A stretch of DNA of 64,000 bases from Flavobacterium sp. YJ01 (GTDB lineage: Bacteria; Bacteroidota; Bacteroidia; Flavobacteriales; Flavobacteriaceae), in NCBI RefSeq assembly GCF_029320955.1, contig NZ_CP119757.1:5022001-5086000 (forward strand), read 5' to 3'. The notes beneath the pieces are model-generated. The model was not told the DNA's origin. It was given only the letters and a program-made list of their open reading frames with translations, and made no database searches. Made by a program: the position numbers and the translations under genes. Within the stretch, counting starts at the first letter, position 1; each line of letters begins with the position of its first letter. This document shows, in pieces, positions 26,109-34,831 of the stretch.

Positions 26109-29100
26109 ATGATTAAAAACGTACTAAAGTTACTGTTTGTCATTTGCCTTTTCGGGTTCCAAAGCCTGGAAGCGCAGACAACAGTAAAAGGAACGATAAC
26201 AGATGCTCAAAGTGGAATTCCGATTCCTGGAGCAAATATTATTGTTAAAGGAACTAAAACAAGTGCTTCGTCAGATTTTGATGGAAAATACAGCATCAGT
26301 GTTCCAAATCAATCTTCAGTTTTAGTATTTACTTATGTAGGATCTGCTACTAAAGAAGTTGCTGTTGGATCTCAAACTACAATCAACGTGTCTTTAGGTG
26401 CAGACACACAACAATTAGGAGAGGTAGTTGTTACGGCTCTTGGTATTAAAAGAGAGAAAAAAGCAATTACTTATTCTGCACAAAACGTTTCAGTAGACGA
26501 ATTATCAGAAGCAAGATCATTAAACGTTGCCAACTCACTTTCTGGAAAAGTTGCAGGTCTTAACTTCTCTACAACTTCAAATGGTGTTGGTTCTTCTTCT
26601 AGAATTACTTTAAGAGGTAACAGATCTCTTAACGGAAACAACCAACCTTTATATGTAGTAGATGGTGTGCCAATTAGTAACGGAACAACAACAAGCAACC
26701 CTGATATTGATACAGGAGGTACTACACAACCAGATGGTATTTCTAACATTAACCCAGAAGATATTGCTTCGATGACAGTTCTTAAAGGACCATCTGCTGC
26801 AGCTCTTTACGGATCTAGAGCATCAAATGGTGTAATCGTTATTACAACTAAATCTGGTAAAGCTGGAAAAACTTCAGTTTCGTTATCATCTAACTTTATG
26901 GCTTCTTCAGCTTATAACTTGATGAATTTACAAAACGAGTACGGACAAGGAACAAACGGAGCTTATGTTGCAAACTCTTCTTCAAGTTGGGGAGGTAGAT
27001 TAGACGGAAGCCAAGTTTCTAACTGGCAGTTAGTTCGTAATCCAAATTATGCTGGACCAGCTACACAAAGCTATTCTCCACAGCCAAACAACGTTATTGA
27101 TTTCTACAAAACAGGTTATAACTTAGCAAATACTTTAACAGTTACAGCTGGTAACGAAAAAGCGCAAGGTTATTTCTCATATACTAACACTCGTGCTGAA
27201 GGTATTGTTGGAGGAAATAAAATGGACAGACACAATCTTAACTTAAGATTGACAAGCAAAATATCTGATAAATTATCTTTAGACGTAAAAACAAACTACA
27301 TCGTTCAAGATATTGATAACTTATTGAGAACTGGTGAAGAGTCTATCGGAACATCTGCATACTTATTACCTCGTAGTATTGCATATAACGATTATAAAAA
27401 CTTCGAATATTTTGATGCTGCAGGACAAAGACAAGTAAACTATTTCCTTGACGAAACTGGAGCTCCTGGTGGAAACCCATTCTGGTCTGCTTTAAGAGAT
27501 GATGCTCGTACAGACAAAAGAAACAGATTTATTGGTTTAGCGTCTCTTAAATATGAGATTACAAAAACATTAAGCTTACAAGGTAGAGCTGGTTTAGATC
27601 AAATGACAAACAGAAACGTAAGAAACAGATACGCTACAAATGCATTCAACAGTAACATGGGTTCTTATAGCGAATCTTACGAAACTGTTAGCGAATTAAA
27701 CGTTGATGCTTTACTTTCTTACAACGAGAAATTTGGAGATTTTTCTGTTGGACTTAATGCTGGTGCGAATGCATTGCAACAAAATAGTTCAGCTTTAGGT
27801 TCTGGTGGTGTGTTGAGTAAAAGAAACTACTTCGCATTATCAAATGTTCAAACTATCACAGCTACTTCTACAGCTTCAAATAAAAGAATCAATTCAGTTT
27901 ACGGATTTGGTCAACTTGGTTTCAGAAACTATTTATTCTTAGACGTAACAGCTAGAAATGACTGGTCTTCTACATTACCAACAGATTATTTCTACCCATC
28001 TTTTGGTCTTTCTGGAGTTCTTTCAGATATGTTTACATTGCCAGAAGTAATCAGTTTTGCAAAAGTTAGAGCTTCTTACGCTGAAGTTGGTAATGATACA
28101 GATCCTTATCAAACACAACAAAGATTCTCTTATATTGGAGGAAACGGTGGTATGTTGTACGGACAAAGCACAAAAGCGAATCCAAACTTAAAACCAGAGA
28201 TTTCTTCTTCTACAGAGTTTGGTGCTGATATTAGATTCTTCAACAACCGTTTAGGATTAGATTTCACGTATTTCAATTCATTAACTAAAAACCAAATTTT
28301 CTACATCAATACACCTGAGTCTTCTGGGTATTCAAGAGCAGTTGTAAATGGTGGAGATATTCAAAATAAAGGTATCGAGCTTACTTTAACAGCAACTCCA
28401 ATTCAAACAGAAAACTTTACTTGGGATATTACAGCAAACTACGCTTCTTATAAATCAAAAGTAAAATCTATTTATGATGGAAGAGATGAGTTAGTTCTTG
28501 GTGAAGGACGTTTAGTGAGAAGTAAAGTTGTTCAAGGTGGAGAATATGGTGACTTATATATTAAAGGTTTCCAAAGAGATCCAAACGGAAACATTATCGT
28601 AAGTAGCGCTGGTATTCCATTAGCAACAAACGGATTTGATGTTCGTGCTGGTAACTTTAACCCAGATTGGACAGCAGGTTTCAAAAACAATTTCAAATAC
28701 AAAGATTTCTCTTTAAGCTTCTTAGTTGATTTCAGAATTGGTGGTGAAGTTATTTCATACACTCAAGCAAGACAAGCAGGTTTAGGGGTAAGCGATATTA
28801 CTTTAGCAGGAAGACAAGGTGGAATAATTGTTGATGGTGTTGTGGCTAACGGAAACGGTACATACTCTCCAAATACAGTAAGCATTAATGCAGAACAATA
28901 TTGGACAGCTATCGGACAAAGAACTCCTATTGCAGAGCCATTTATTTATGATGCTACAAACATCAGATTAAGAGAGCTTGTTTTTGGTTATTCATTGCCA
29001 AAACGTATGTTAAATAATTCAGGTTTTACAAGTATTGACTTCTCTTTAGTTGGTAGAAACTTATTCTTCTTCTTAAACAAAGCTGAACACTTTGATCCAG

Positions 29101-29195
29101 AAGCTGGAGCAGGTACAGGTAACTTACAAGGTATTGAATCTTTCAACATTCCTTCAACAAGAGATTACGGAGTTAATGTTAAATTTGGATTTTAA
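26109..29195 (+). CDS. SusC-like TonB-dependent outer-membrane receptor
   Basis: The outer-membrane half of a glycan importer. The 1028-residue protein has a signal peptide ending SLEAQ, a carboxypeptidase-regulatory-like domain (TVKGTITDAQSGIPIPGANI, about 25-105), a plug domain with ITLRGNRSLNGNNQPLYVVDGVP and KGPSAAALYGSRASNGVIVI, and a long 22-strand barrel ending NVKFGF. No STN or signalling extension precedes it, so it is not an ECF-sigma sensor. It is paired with the SusD-like gene 16 bases downstream. It presumably imports oligosaccharides or glycopeptides produced at the surface. Confidence 0.95.
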   Translation: MIKNVLKLLFVICLFGFQSLEAQTTVKGTITDAQSGIPIPGANIIVKGTKTSASSDFDGKYSISVPNQSSVLVFTYVGSATKEVAVGSQTTINVSLGADTQQLGEVVVTALGIKREKKAITYSAQNVSVDELSEARSLNVANSLSGKVAGLNFSTTSNGVGSSSRITLRGNRSLNGNNQPLYVVDGVPISNGTTTSNPDIDTGGTTQPDGISNINPEDIASMTVLKGPSAAALYGSRASNGVIVITTKSGKAGKTSVSLSSNFMASSAYNLMNLQNEYGQGTNGAYVANSSSSWGGRLDGSQVSNWQLVRNPNYAGPATQSYSPQPNNVIDFYKTGYNLANTLTVTAGNEKAQGYFSYTNTRAEGIVGGNKMDRHNLNLRLTSKISDKLSLDVKTNYIVQDIDNLLRTGEESIGTSAYLLPRSIAYNDYKNFEYFDAAGQRQVNYFLDETGAPGGNPFWSALRDDARTDKRNRFIGLASLKYEITKTLSLQGRAGLDQMTNRNVRNRYATNAFNSNMGSYSESYETVSELNVDALLSYNEKFGDFSVGLNAGANALQQNSSALGSGGVLSKRNYFALSNVQTITATSTASNKRINSVYGFGQLGFRNYLFLDVTARNDWSSTLPTDYFYPSFGLSGVLSDMFTLPEVISFAKVRASYAEVGNDTDPYQTQQRFSYIGGNGGMLYGQSTKANPNLKPEISSSTEFGADIRFFNNRLGLDFTYFNSLTKNQIFYINTPESSGYSRAVVNGGDIQNKGIELTLTATPIQTENFTWDITANYASYKSKVKSIYDGRDELVLGEGRLVRSKVVQGGEYGDLYIKGFQRDPNGNIIVSSAGIPLATNGFDVRAGNFNPDWTAGFKNNFKYKDFSLSFLVDFRIGGEVISYTQARQAGLGVSDITLAGRQGGIIVDGVVANGNGTYSPNTVSINAEQYWTAIGQRTPIAEPFIYDATNIRLRELVFGYSLPKRMLNNSGFTSIDFSLVGRNLFFFLNKAEHFDPEAGAGTGNLQGIESFNIPSTRDYGVNVKFGF

Positions 29196-29211
29196 TTAAA
29201 AAAGAGACATC

Positions 29212-30798
29212 ATGAAATATAGTTTTAAAATAAAAACATTAGGAGTTGCATTAATGGCAGTTTCGATTTTATCAAGCTGTACTGGCGATTTTGATGAAAT
29301 AAACAAAGATCCTAATTCATTGACTGAAGATCAGTTAGATGCTACATTGGCTGGTCCTTCATTTGCATCTGCATTATATGCAGGTATTCACAACGGATCT
29401 TATTCTTCTCCAGGTGTAGATGATCAAGGTACTTGGGGTATTGCTACAGGTATTTTATCTTCAACTTTTATTCACTACTTAAACTGTGGATACGGAACAG
29501 AAAGAAATGCTTTTGTGAATGGTTACGAAGGTAGAGGATGGTTAAGATTTTATACAGTTGCTGTACCAGCTTTGAAAAATGCTTTAGTAGCATCTGAAGG
29601 AAATGCGGAAGCTACCGCCGTTCTTAAAATCTGGAAAGTTTTTATGTACAACCAAATGGTTGATGCTTACGGACCAATTCCTTACACAGAAGCAGGAAAC
29701 GGAAAAGAAAAAGTTCCTTACGATAGCGTAGAATTTATTTACGAAGATTTCTTCAAATTGTTAGACGAAGCAAATGCTACATTGGCATCTTCTTCAACAG
29801 CTACAGTTGCTTCTCTTTCTCCAAACGATAGAGTTTATGCTGGAAGTGTTGACAAATGGAGAGTTTTCGGAAACAGTTTAAGATTGCGTTTAGCTTTAAG
29901 AATTTCTGATAAAGATCCAGCTAAAGCTAAAACTCAAGCAGAAGCTGCTGTGGCTGCAGGAGTTATGCAAACAAACGATCAAAGTGCATTCTTTAAAGCT
30001 AGTAACATTACTCCAAACAATTTAAATATGATTGTAAACAGCTGGGGTTATGTAATGACATCTTCTATGGAAAGTATTTTAGTTGGTTACCAAGATCCAC
30101 GTTTATCAAAATGGTTTGCTCCAATTGCTACAGGAGTTTATAGAGGTAATCCAGTTGGAGGTTTAGAAGATCAGTTCGGAACTACAGAATTCTCTAAATT
30201 CAACAATGAGATTATGGGTAATGGTTCTGCTAATACTGTTAGCGAAACTAAAAACATCGAAATCTTTATGGCTTCTGAAAACTACTTGAGTAGAGCAGAA
30301 GGAGCTTTAAATGGATGGAACATGGGCGGAGATGCTAGAACTTTGTATGAAACTGGTATTAGATTGTCTCTTGCACAATGGGGAATTACTGATGTAGCTG
30401 TAGTTAACGCATATATTAATGGTTCTACATTGCCAACATTACCAAACATTTTAACAGTTTACCCAACATTAGATTTAAGAGATATTCCAGTTAAATTGCC
30501 AGTTGCTTGGTCTGCTTCAGTTGCTAACCAACGTACACAGATTGCGGTACAAAAATACTTAGCGATTTTCCCAGAATCTTGGGAAGCTTGGGCTGATTTA
30601 CGTAGAAGTGATGCTAAAGTTATTTATCCTGTTTTAAATACAGATAATACGGATGCTGGAGTTGGTAAATCTTTATTAAAAAGAATCATTTACACTACAA
30701 ATGAATACTCATCAAACAAAGCTGCTGTTGAAGATGGAATCGTAAAATTAGGCGGTCCAGATTCAGGTGGAACTAGACTTTGGTGGGACACAAAATAA
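29212..30798 (+). CDS. SusD-like surface glycan-binding lipoprotein
   Basis: A 528-residue lipoprotein (lipobox ILSSC) of the SusD/RagB type, closest by eye to the SusD-like_2 group: DFDEINKDPN, FMYNQMVDAYGPIPYTEAG, LRLRLALRISDKDPAKA and the C-terminal PESWEAWADLRRSDAKVIYP. It forms a lid on the adjacent SusC-like barrel and binds the incoming glycan. It is followed by a terminator at 30844. Ligand specificity cannot be read; the surrounding enzymes point to N-glycan fragments. Confidence 0.93.
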   Translation: MKYSFKIKTLGVALMAVSILSSCTGDFDEINKDPNSLTEDQLDATLAGPSFASALYAGIHNGSYSSPGVDDQGTWGIATGILSSTFIHYLNCGYGTERNAFVNGYEGRGWLRFYTVAVPALKNALVASEGNAEATAVLKIWKVFMYNQMVDAYGPIPYTEAGNGKEKVPYDSVEFIYEDFFKLLDEANATLASSSTATVASLSPNDRVYAGSVDKWRVFGNSLRLRLALRISDKDPAKAKTQAEAAVAAGVMQTNDQSAFFKASNITPNNLNMIVNSWGYVMTSSMESILVGYQDPRLSKWFAPIATGVYRGNPVGGLEDQFGTTEFSKFNNEIMGNGSANTVSETKNIEIFMASENYLSRAEGALNGWNMGGDARTLYETGIRLSLAQWGITDVAVVNAYINGSTLPTLPNILTVYPTLDLRDIPVKLPVAWSASVANQRTQIAVQKYLAIFPESWEAWADLRRSDAKVIYPVLNTDNTDAGVGKSLLKRIIYTTNEYSSNKAAVEDGIVKLGGPDSGGTRLWWDTK

Positions 30799-30843
30799 TT
30801 AATTTGGTAAAGTATAAAATCTAAAGATTTGTTACTTGAGCAG

Positions 30844-30870
30844 AAGGAGAGGTAACTCTCCTTTTGTTTT
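30844..30870 (+). terminator. Rho-independent terminator after susD-like gene
   Basis: The stem AAGGAGAG (30844-30851) pairs with CTCTCCTT (30856-30863) over a GTAA tetraloop and is followed by TTGTTTT. Confidence 0.85.
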
Positions 30871-30951
30871 ATATAAAAGTCAGTGAATTTTTGCCCCAAC
30901 TTTAATTCATTATTTACAATTACTCTTTTTGTGAGATTTAAAAAAGTTTAA

Positions 30952-31090
30952 TTTTAAACACATAGTAACATAGATTCTATGTCTAAATAAGAAGATGTAG
31001 AGAAAATATTTTCTTTCACATAGTTTGCTATGTGTATTTAAATTAGTGAAACGCCTTTTTTAAGTTTGGAACTATGTTTCTATGTGTTTA
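30952..31090. repeat. Dispersed inverted repeat, family B copy 2
   Basis: It begins TTTTAAACACATAGTAACATAG, contains AGTGAAACGCCTTTTTTAAG and ends CTATGTTTCTATGTGTTT. It aligns with the copy at 19214 in the same orientation. Confidence 0.8.
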
Positions 31091-31137
31091 ATAATTTCTT
31101 GCAATAGGTAAACAATATTAATTTTGATTACAATAAA

Positions 31138-32187
31138 ATGATTTTAAAAACGAAATATACTAAAGCAGTTTTACTAGTTGTTTTTCTTTTTTCGAATGCA
31201 ACTAAGGCTCAAAAAGCGGTTAATATACAAAGCAGTTATATCGCAGATCCGCCAGTAACAACTAATAGCCATGCTTCGACTTTAGTAGAATACAAGCCAA
31301 ACGAAATTTTAGCAGCTTGGTTTGGCGGAAAATATGAAGGCGCAAAAGATGTCGGAATTTACATTTCTGCTTATAAAGACAAAAAATGGTCGGCACCAAA
31401 AGAATTGATTCAGCCTTTAATTAAAAACGGAGATACTTTGCCTTGTTGGAATCCAGTATTATTCAAAAGTAAAAGCCAGAATTTGTATTTGTTTTATAAA
31501 ATTGGAAAAAACCCGAGAGAATGGTTTGGCGCTATGATTGTTTCAAAAGATAATGGAACAACCTGGGGAGAACAAAAATATCTTCCGGACGGAATTTTAG
31601 GTCCAATTCGAAACAAACCAATCGAAACCGCTCCTGGAGTAATTTTATGCGGAAGCAGTACAGAAAGTGTCAATACAGACGAATGGCGCGTGCATGTTGA
31701 AGAATATACCGAAGCAACAGATTCTTGGAAAAAAATTAAAGTAGAGAACAATCAAAACTTTGATATTATTCAGCCAACATTTCTGATTCATGGTACGAGC
31801 GATATTCAAATGTTATCGCGAAGCAAACATAATAGAGTAGTTTCTAGCTGGTCTGGCGATAACGGAAAAAGTTGGATTAGAACCAGCAAAATAAACGTTG
31901 TCAATTCCAATTCAGGAATCGATGCCTTAACAATCAATAAGAACTTATTTTTATTAGTGAACAATCCGCTTCCGATTGGAAAAGATTGGTTTAACGGACG
32001 AAATATTTTAGATGTTGAATATTCTAAAGATGGTTTAAACTGGTCTAAATTATTTGATTTAGAAAAAGAAGAAAAAGGAGAATTTAGTTATCCAGCAATT
32101 ATCCAAACAACAGACAAAAGAATACATGTTTTATATACTTACGATAGAAAATATATTAAACATACTTCTTTTGAAATCAGTCTTTAA
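31138..32187 (+). CDS. Secreted BNR/Asp-box beta-propeller, sialidase-like
   Basis: A 349-residue exported protein (signal peptide ending ATKAQ) of the BNR_2 (PF13088) sialidase-like group. Asp-box repeats are seen as SKDNGTTW, SGDNGKSW and SKDGLNW. True GH33 sialidases carry an RIP/FRIP arginine motif near the N-terminus; here the equivalent region reads VTTNSHASTLVEY and I see no such motif. It may thus be a hydrolase of another specificity. It begins a short operon with the M28 peptidase 7 bases downstream. Desialylation of N-glycans would fit the locus but is not established. Confidence 0.8.
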   Translation: MILKTKYTKAVLLVVFLFSNATKAQKAVNIQSSYIADPPVTTNSHASTLVEYKPNEILAAWFGGKYEGAKDVGIYISAYKDKKWSAPKELIQPLIKNGDTLPCWNPVLFKSKSQNLYLFYKIGKNPREWFGAMIVSKDNGTTWGEQKYLPDGILGPIRNKPIETAPGVILCGSSTESVNTDEWRVHVEEYTEATDSWKKIKVENNQNFDIIQPTFLIHGTSDIQMLSRSKHNRVVSSWSGDNGKSWIRTSKINVVNSNSGIDALTINKNLFLLVNNPLPIGKDWFNGRNILDVEYSKDGLNWSKLFDLEKEEKGEFSYPAIIQTTDKRIHVLYTYDRKYIKHTSFEISL

Positions 32188-32194
32188 TTATAAT

Positions 32195-33151
32195 ATGAAA
32201 TCATTTAGATATCTTTTTTTAGGCGTATTCTTTTATTGCACTTTCGTGAATGCACAAATGGCTAAAACCTTTTATAAACACGATAAATTTTTGTCTTCCG
32301 ATAAATTGGAAGGCCGTTTTCCTGGAACAAAAGGAAATAATGAAGCGGCGGCCTATATTCAGAAGTACTTCAAAAAATACGGTTTAAAAGAATTCAATAA
32401 TTCTTATTATCAACCTTTCCGACTTTTTGTAAAAGAAGGAATCAATAAAATGAAATCTGATAGCGTTTCGACACAAAATGTTTTAGGTTTTATCGAAGGT
32501 TCTGACCCAAAACTGAAAAACGAATACATTGTAATCGGAGCGCATTACGATCATTGGGGTTGGGGCGGACAAGGTTCTGGAAGCAAACAAAAAGATGCTT
32601 TTGCCATTCATAACGGTGCCGATGACAATGCTTCTGGAGTTTCGGCTTTGCTTTGCATTTTAGAAGAAATTTCAAAGCAAAAAGTAAAACCTAAACGCAG
32701 TATTATTTTTATTTCGTTTAGTGGAGAAGAAGAAGGATTACTAGGCTCTAAATATTTTGTAAATCATCTTCCAGTTCCAAAAGAAGCCGTAAAAGTCATG
32801 CTGAATATGGATATGGTCGGAAGACTGAATGATAAAAAAGAACTTTATATGGGCGGTGCAGGAACGTTTCCAAACGGAGTTGAACTAATGCAAAAACTGC
32901 AAGAAAACAGCGGATTAAATCCAGTAATTCATGCTGGTGACGTTGGTGGTTCTGATCATGTTTCTTTTTATAAAGAATCAATTTCTGCAGTTGGTTTTCA
33001 CACAGGCGGACATCCGCAATATCACACGCCAGATGACGATATAAATCTTATTAATTCAGATGGCGGAGCATTAGTTTCAAAATACATTTATAATGCACTC
33101 ACACAAATTGCCAATTACGAAGATGTTTTGTTTTTCATTAAACAGAATTAA
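32195..33151 (+). CDS. Secreted M28 zinc metallopeptidase
   Basis: A 318-residue exported aminopeptidase-like enzyme. An in-frame extension reaches 32126, but the ATG at 32195 begins the signal peptide (MKSFRYLFLGVFFYCTFVNAQ) and avoids overlap with the previous gene. The M28 zinc ligands are visible: H and D in HYDHWGW and NGADDNASG, E-E in FSGEEEGLLGS, D in LNMDMVGRL and H in YHTPDDD. It probably removes residues from short peptides. In this locus it may trim glycopeptides to glycosyl-asparagine, which the glycosylasparaginase needs. That link is inference. Confidence 0.9.
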   Translation: MKSFRYLFLGVFFYCTFVNAQMAKTFYKHDKFLSSDKLEGRFPGTKGNNEAAAYIQKYFKKYGLKEFNNSYYQPFRLFVKEGINKMKSDSVSTQNVLGFIEGSDPKLKNEYIVIGAHYDHWGWGGQGSGSKQKDAFAIHNGADDNASGVSALLCILEEISKQKVKPKRSIIFISFSGEEEGLLGSKYFVNHLPVPKEAVKVMLNMDMVGRLNDKKELYMGGAGTFPNGVELMQKLQENSGLNPVIHAGDVGGSDHVSFYKESISAVGFHTGGHPQYHTPDDDINLINSDGGALVSKYIYNALTQIANYEDVLFFIKQN

Positions 33152-33207
33152 AAACAAAGCGATTTTCAATCAAAAATAAGTTAGTTAGTTGGGTTTTGTT
33201 TGAAAAA

Positions 33208-33244
33208 GGCGGTATCTATTAAATGTTATAGATACCGTCTTTTA
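33208..33244 (+). terminator. Hairpin between M28 peptidase and hxlR
   Basis: GGCGGTATCTAT (33208-33219) pairs with ATAGATACCGTC (33228-33239), with one G-T wobble, followed by TTTT. It terminates the plus-strand operon and overlaps the 3' end of the minus-strand hxlR-type gene. Confidence 0.78.
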
Positions 33245-33584
33245 CTTTAAAAGCCCACGTTGCCATTGCATCAATAACGGGCAATAATCCTGTTCCAGCT
33301 TTGCTTAATTTATAGGTTACAAAAGGTGGTACAACTGGTTTTGCTTCTCTTATAACCAAACCATCTGCTTCTAATTGTTTTAAATGTTGAATAAGCATTT
33401 TTTCGGTTACTGCCGGAATTGCTCTTTTTAATTCGCTGTAACGCTTATCTCCAGTCGATAAATGATAGAGAATAATAGGTTTCCAATAACCTCCAATTTT
33501 CTCCATAACAAAAGTTACGGGGCATTTCTCCAATGCATATTGCTTGTTTTCCTGAATTGTAGACGATTCTTTAATTGCTGTCAT
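33219..33584 (-). CDS. HxlR-family transcriptional regulator
   Basis: A 121-residue winged-helix regulator. The frame extends upstream to 33659, but the hydrophobic, cysteine-containing extension is unlike the family, and the ATG at 33584 (MTAIKESSTI) gives the usual length. Family motifs are CPVTFVMEKIGGYWKPIILYHL, RYSELKRAIPAVTEKMLIQHLKQLEADGLV and VTYKLSKAGTGLLPV. It contains a single cysteine in the ALEKCPV segment, the position often used for redox sensing in this family. It is divergent from the NmrA-type reductase and presumably represses it through the GTAAGTAC repeats at 33600-33625. Confidence 0.92.
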   Translation of the reverse strand: MTAIKESSTIQENKQYALEKCPVTFVMEKIGGYWKPIILYHLSTGDKRYSELKRAIPAVTEKMLIQHLKQLEADGLVIREAKPVVPPFVTYKLSKAGTGLLPVIDAMATWAFKVKDGIYNI

Positions 33585-33599
33585 AATACATACTTTAGG

Positions 33600-33638
33600 G
33601 TAAGTACTTGTATAAAAGTAAGTACAAAGATACCTTTG
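33600..33638 (+). promoter_or_regulatory. nmrA promoter with candidate HxlR operator
   Basis: A flavobacterial promoter TTG (33608-33610), 20-base spacer, TACCTTTG (33631-33638) faces the NmrA gene. Two direct copies of GTAAGTAC lie at 33600-33607 and 33618-33625, flanking the TTG. On the minus strand TATCTTTG (33632-33625) overlaps the plus -7 element and could serve hxlR, though no good -33 TTG partner is seen for it. Confidence 0.7.
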
Positions 33639-33665
33639 TAATGTTAAATAAAAAAACATTTAAAG

Positions 33666-34541
33666 ATGAAAATTATAATTTCAGGTTCATTAGGAAATAT
33701 CGGAAAGCCTTTAACGGCTCAATTAGTAAAATCGGGACACGATGTAACGGTAATTAGCAGCAATGAAGATCGCAAAGAGGCAATCGAAAACTTAGGTGCA
33801 AAAGCCGCAATTGGATCAGTTAGCGATGCTGATTTTCTTTCTAAAACTTTTTCTAGGGCAGATGCACTTTTTGCTATGACTCCTCCAAATATGGGTGGCG
33901 TAAATATCATTCAAAATACTACCGATGCAGGAAACGCTTTCGCGAAAGCTATTCAATCAGCCAACATTCAAAGAGTAGTAATGTTAAGCAGCATAGGAGC
34001 TGATTTGCCAACAGGAAACGGACCGATTGCAGGTTTGTATAACATTGAGAAGATTTACGAAAAATTAGATACTTCAATTACGTTTTTGAGAGCGGGTTAT
34101 TTCTACTTTAATTTTTTCAATGATATTCCAATGATAAAAGGAGCGGGGATTATGGGAGCTAATTTTCCAGCTTCAAACCGTATTCCGTTAGTGCATCCAG
34201 AAGATATTGCTTGGGCTGCAGCCGAAGAATTACAAAAAAATCAAGAAGGAAAAAATGTTCGCTATATTATTAGTGATGTAAAAACGCCATCTGAAATTGT
34301 AAAAGCATTTGGAACTGCAATTGGAAAACCAGAACTTCCTTGGGTAGAATTTACAGATGAACAATATTTTGGCGGAATGACACAAGCGGGAGTTCTAGAA
34401 GAAATGGCTGGTTTATACACAGAAATGGGAACTGGATTAAGAAACGAAACAATCGCTGCAGATTTCCTAAATAAGGATGGAAACGTTGATGGTAAAATCA
34501 AATTAGAAGATTTTGCAAAAGAATTTGCTTCAAAATTCTAA
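33666..34541 (+). CDS. NmrA-type NAD(P)-binding reductase
   Basis: A 291-residue cytoplasmic atypical short-chain dehydrogenase of the NmrA/quinone-reductase-like group. The Rossmann motif GSLGNIGKPLTAQLVKSG is at residues 7-24, followed by TVISSNEDRKEAI, where the arginine suggests NADPH. FLRAGYFYFNFFN and the YIISDVKTPSEI stretch are typical. It lacks the classical SDR YxxxK pair in the usual form. Reductases of this type are often induced by quinones or other electrophiles through HxlR regulators, matching the divergent gene. The natural substrate is unknown. Confidence 0.88.
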   Translation: MKIIISGSLGNIGKPLTAQLVKSGHDVTVISSNEDRKEAIENLGAKAAIGSVSDADFLSKTFSRADALFAMTPPNMGGVNIIQNTTDAGNAFAKAIQSANIQRVVMLSSIGADLPTGNGPIAGLYNIEKIYEKLDTSITFLRAGYFYFNFFNDIPMIKGAGIMGANFPASNRIPLVHPEDIAWAAAEELQKNQEGKNVRYIISDVKTPSEIVKAFGTAIGKPELPWVEFTDEQYFGGMTQAGVLEEMAGLYTEMGTGLRNETIAADFLNKDGNVDGKIKLEDFAKEFASKF

Positions 34542-34564
34542 TTATAATTTTTGAGCGAAATTTA

Positions 34565-34713
34565 ATTTAACACATAGAGACATAGTTTTACAGGCTTCTA
34601 AAAGGTGTTTCACTCATTTAAATGCATCCCGAGGCTTCGGGACTATGTGTGAAAGCTAGCTTTTTTTGTAACCTAAAACAAACAATAAAATCTATGTTTC
34701 TATGTGTTTAAAT
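34565..34713. repeat. Dispersed inverted repeat, family B copy 3 (inverted)
   Basis: It starts ATTTAACACATAGAGACATAG and ends CTATGTTTCTATGTGTTTAA. The internal AAAAGGTGTTTCACT is the reverse-oriented marker of copies 1 and 2. A small GC stem, CCCGAGGCTTCGGG, sits inside, like the stem at 17158. Confidence 0.78.
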
Positions 34714-34735
34714 TTTGACAACTAGAGTACAAAAA

Positions 34736-34770
34736 AACATTCCGCTTACTATAAATAGAAGCGGAATGTT
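34736..34770 (-). terminator. Terminator of the DUF4374 gene
   Basis: AACATTCCGCTT (34736-34747) pairs with AAGCGGAATGTT (34759-34770). Read on the minus strand the 12-base stem is followed by a T-run, as expected just past the DUF4374 stop. Confidence 0.88.
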
Positions 34771-34831
34771 CAATTAAAAAAAAACTCAAGTGATGAATTA
34801 CATACAGTTTGTAATCATAACTGTATAATTT

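Larger units (their letters stand above)
30799..31137. other. Gene-less gap with terminator and family B repeat
   Basis: No coding frame is supported. It contains the susD terminator at 30844-30870, the family B repeat at 30952-31090 and a short AT-rich leader before the Asp-box gene. Confidence 0.6.

Noticed and set aside
33585..33659. Longer HxlR protein starting at 33659.
   Set aside because: The extension would overlap the promoter of its divergent neighbour and has no family resemblance.
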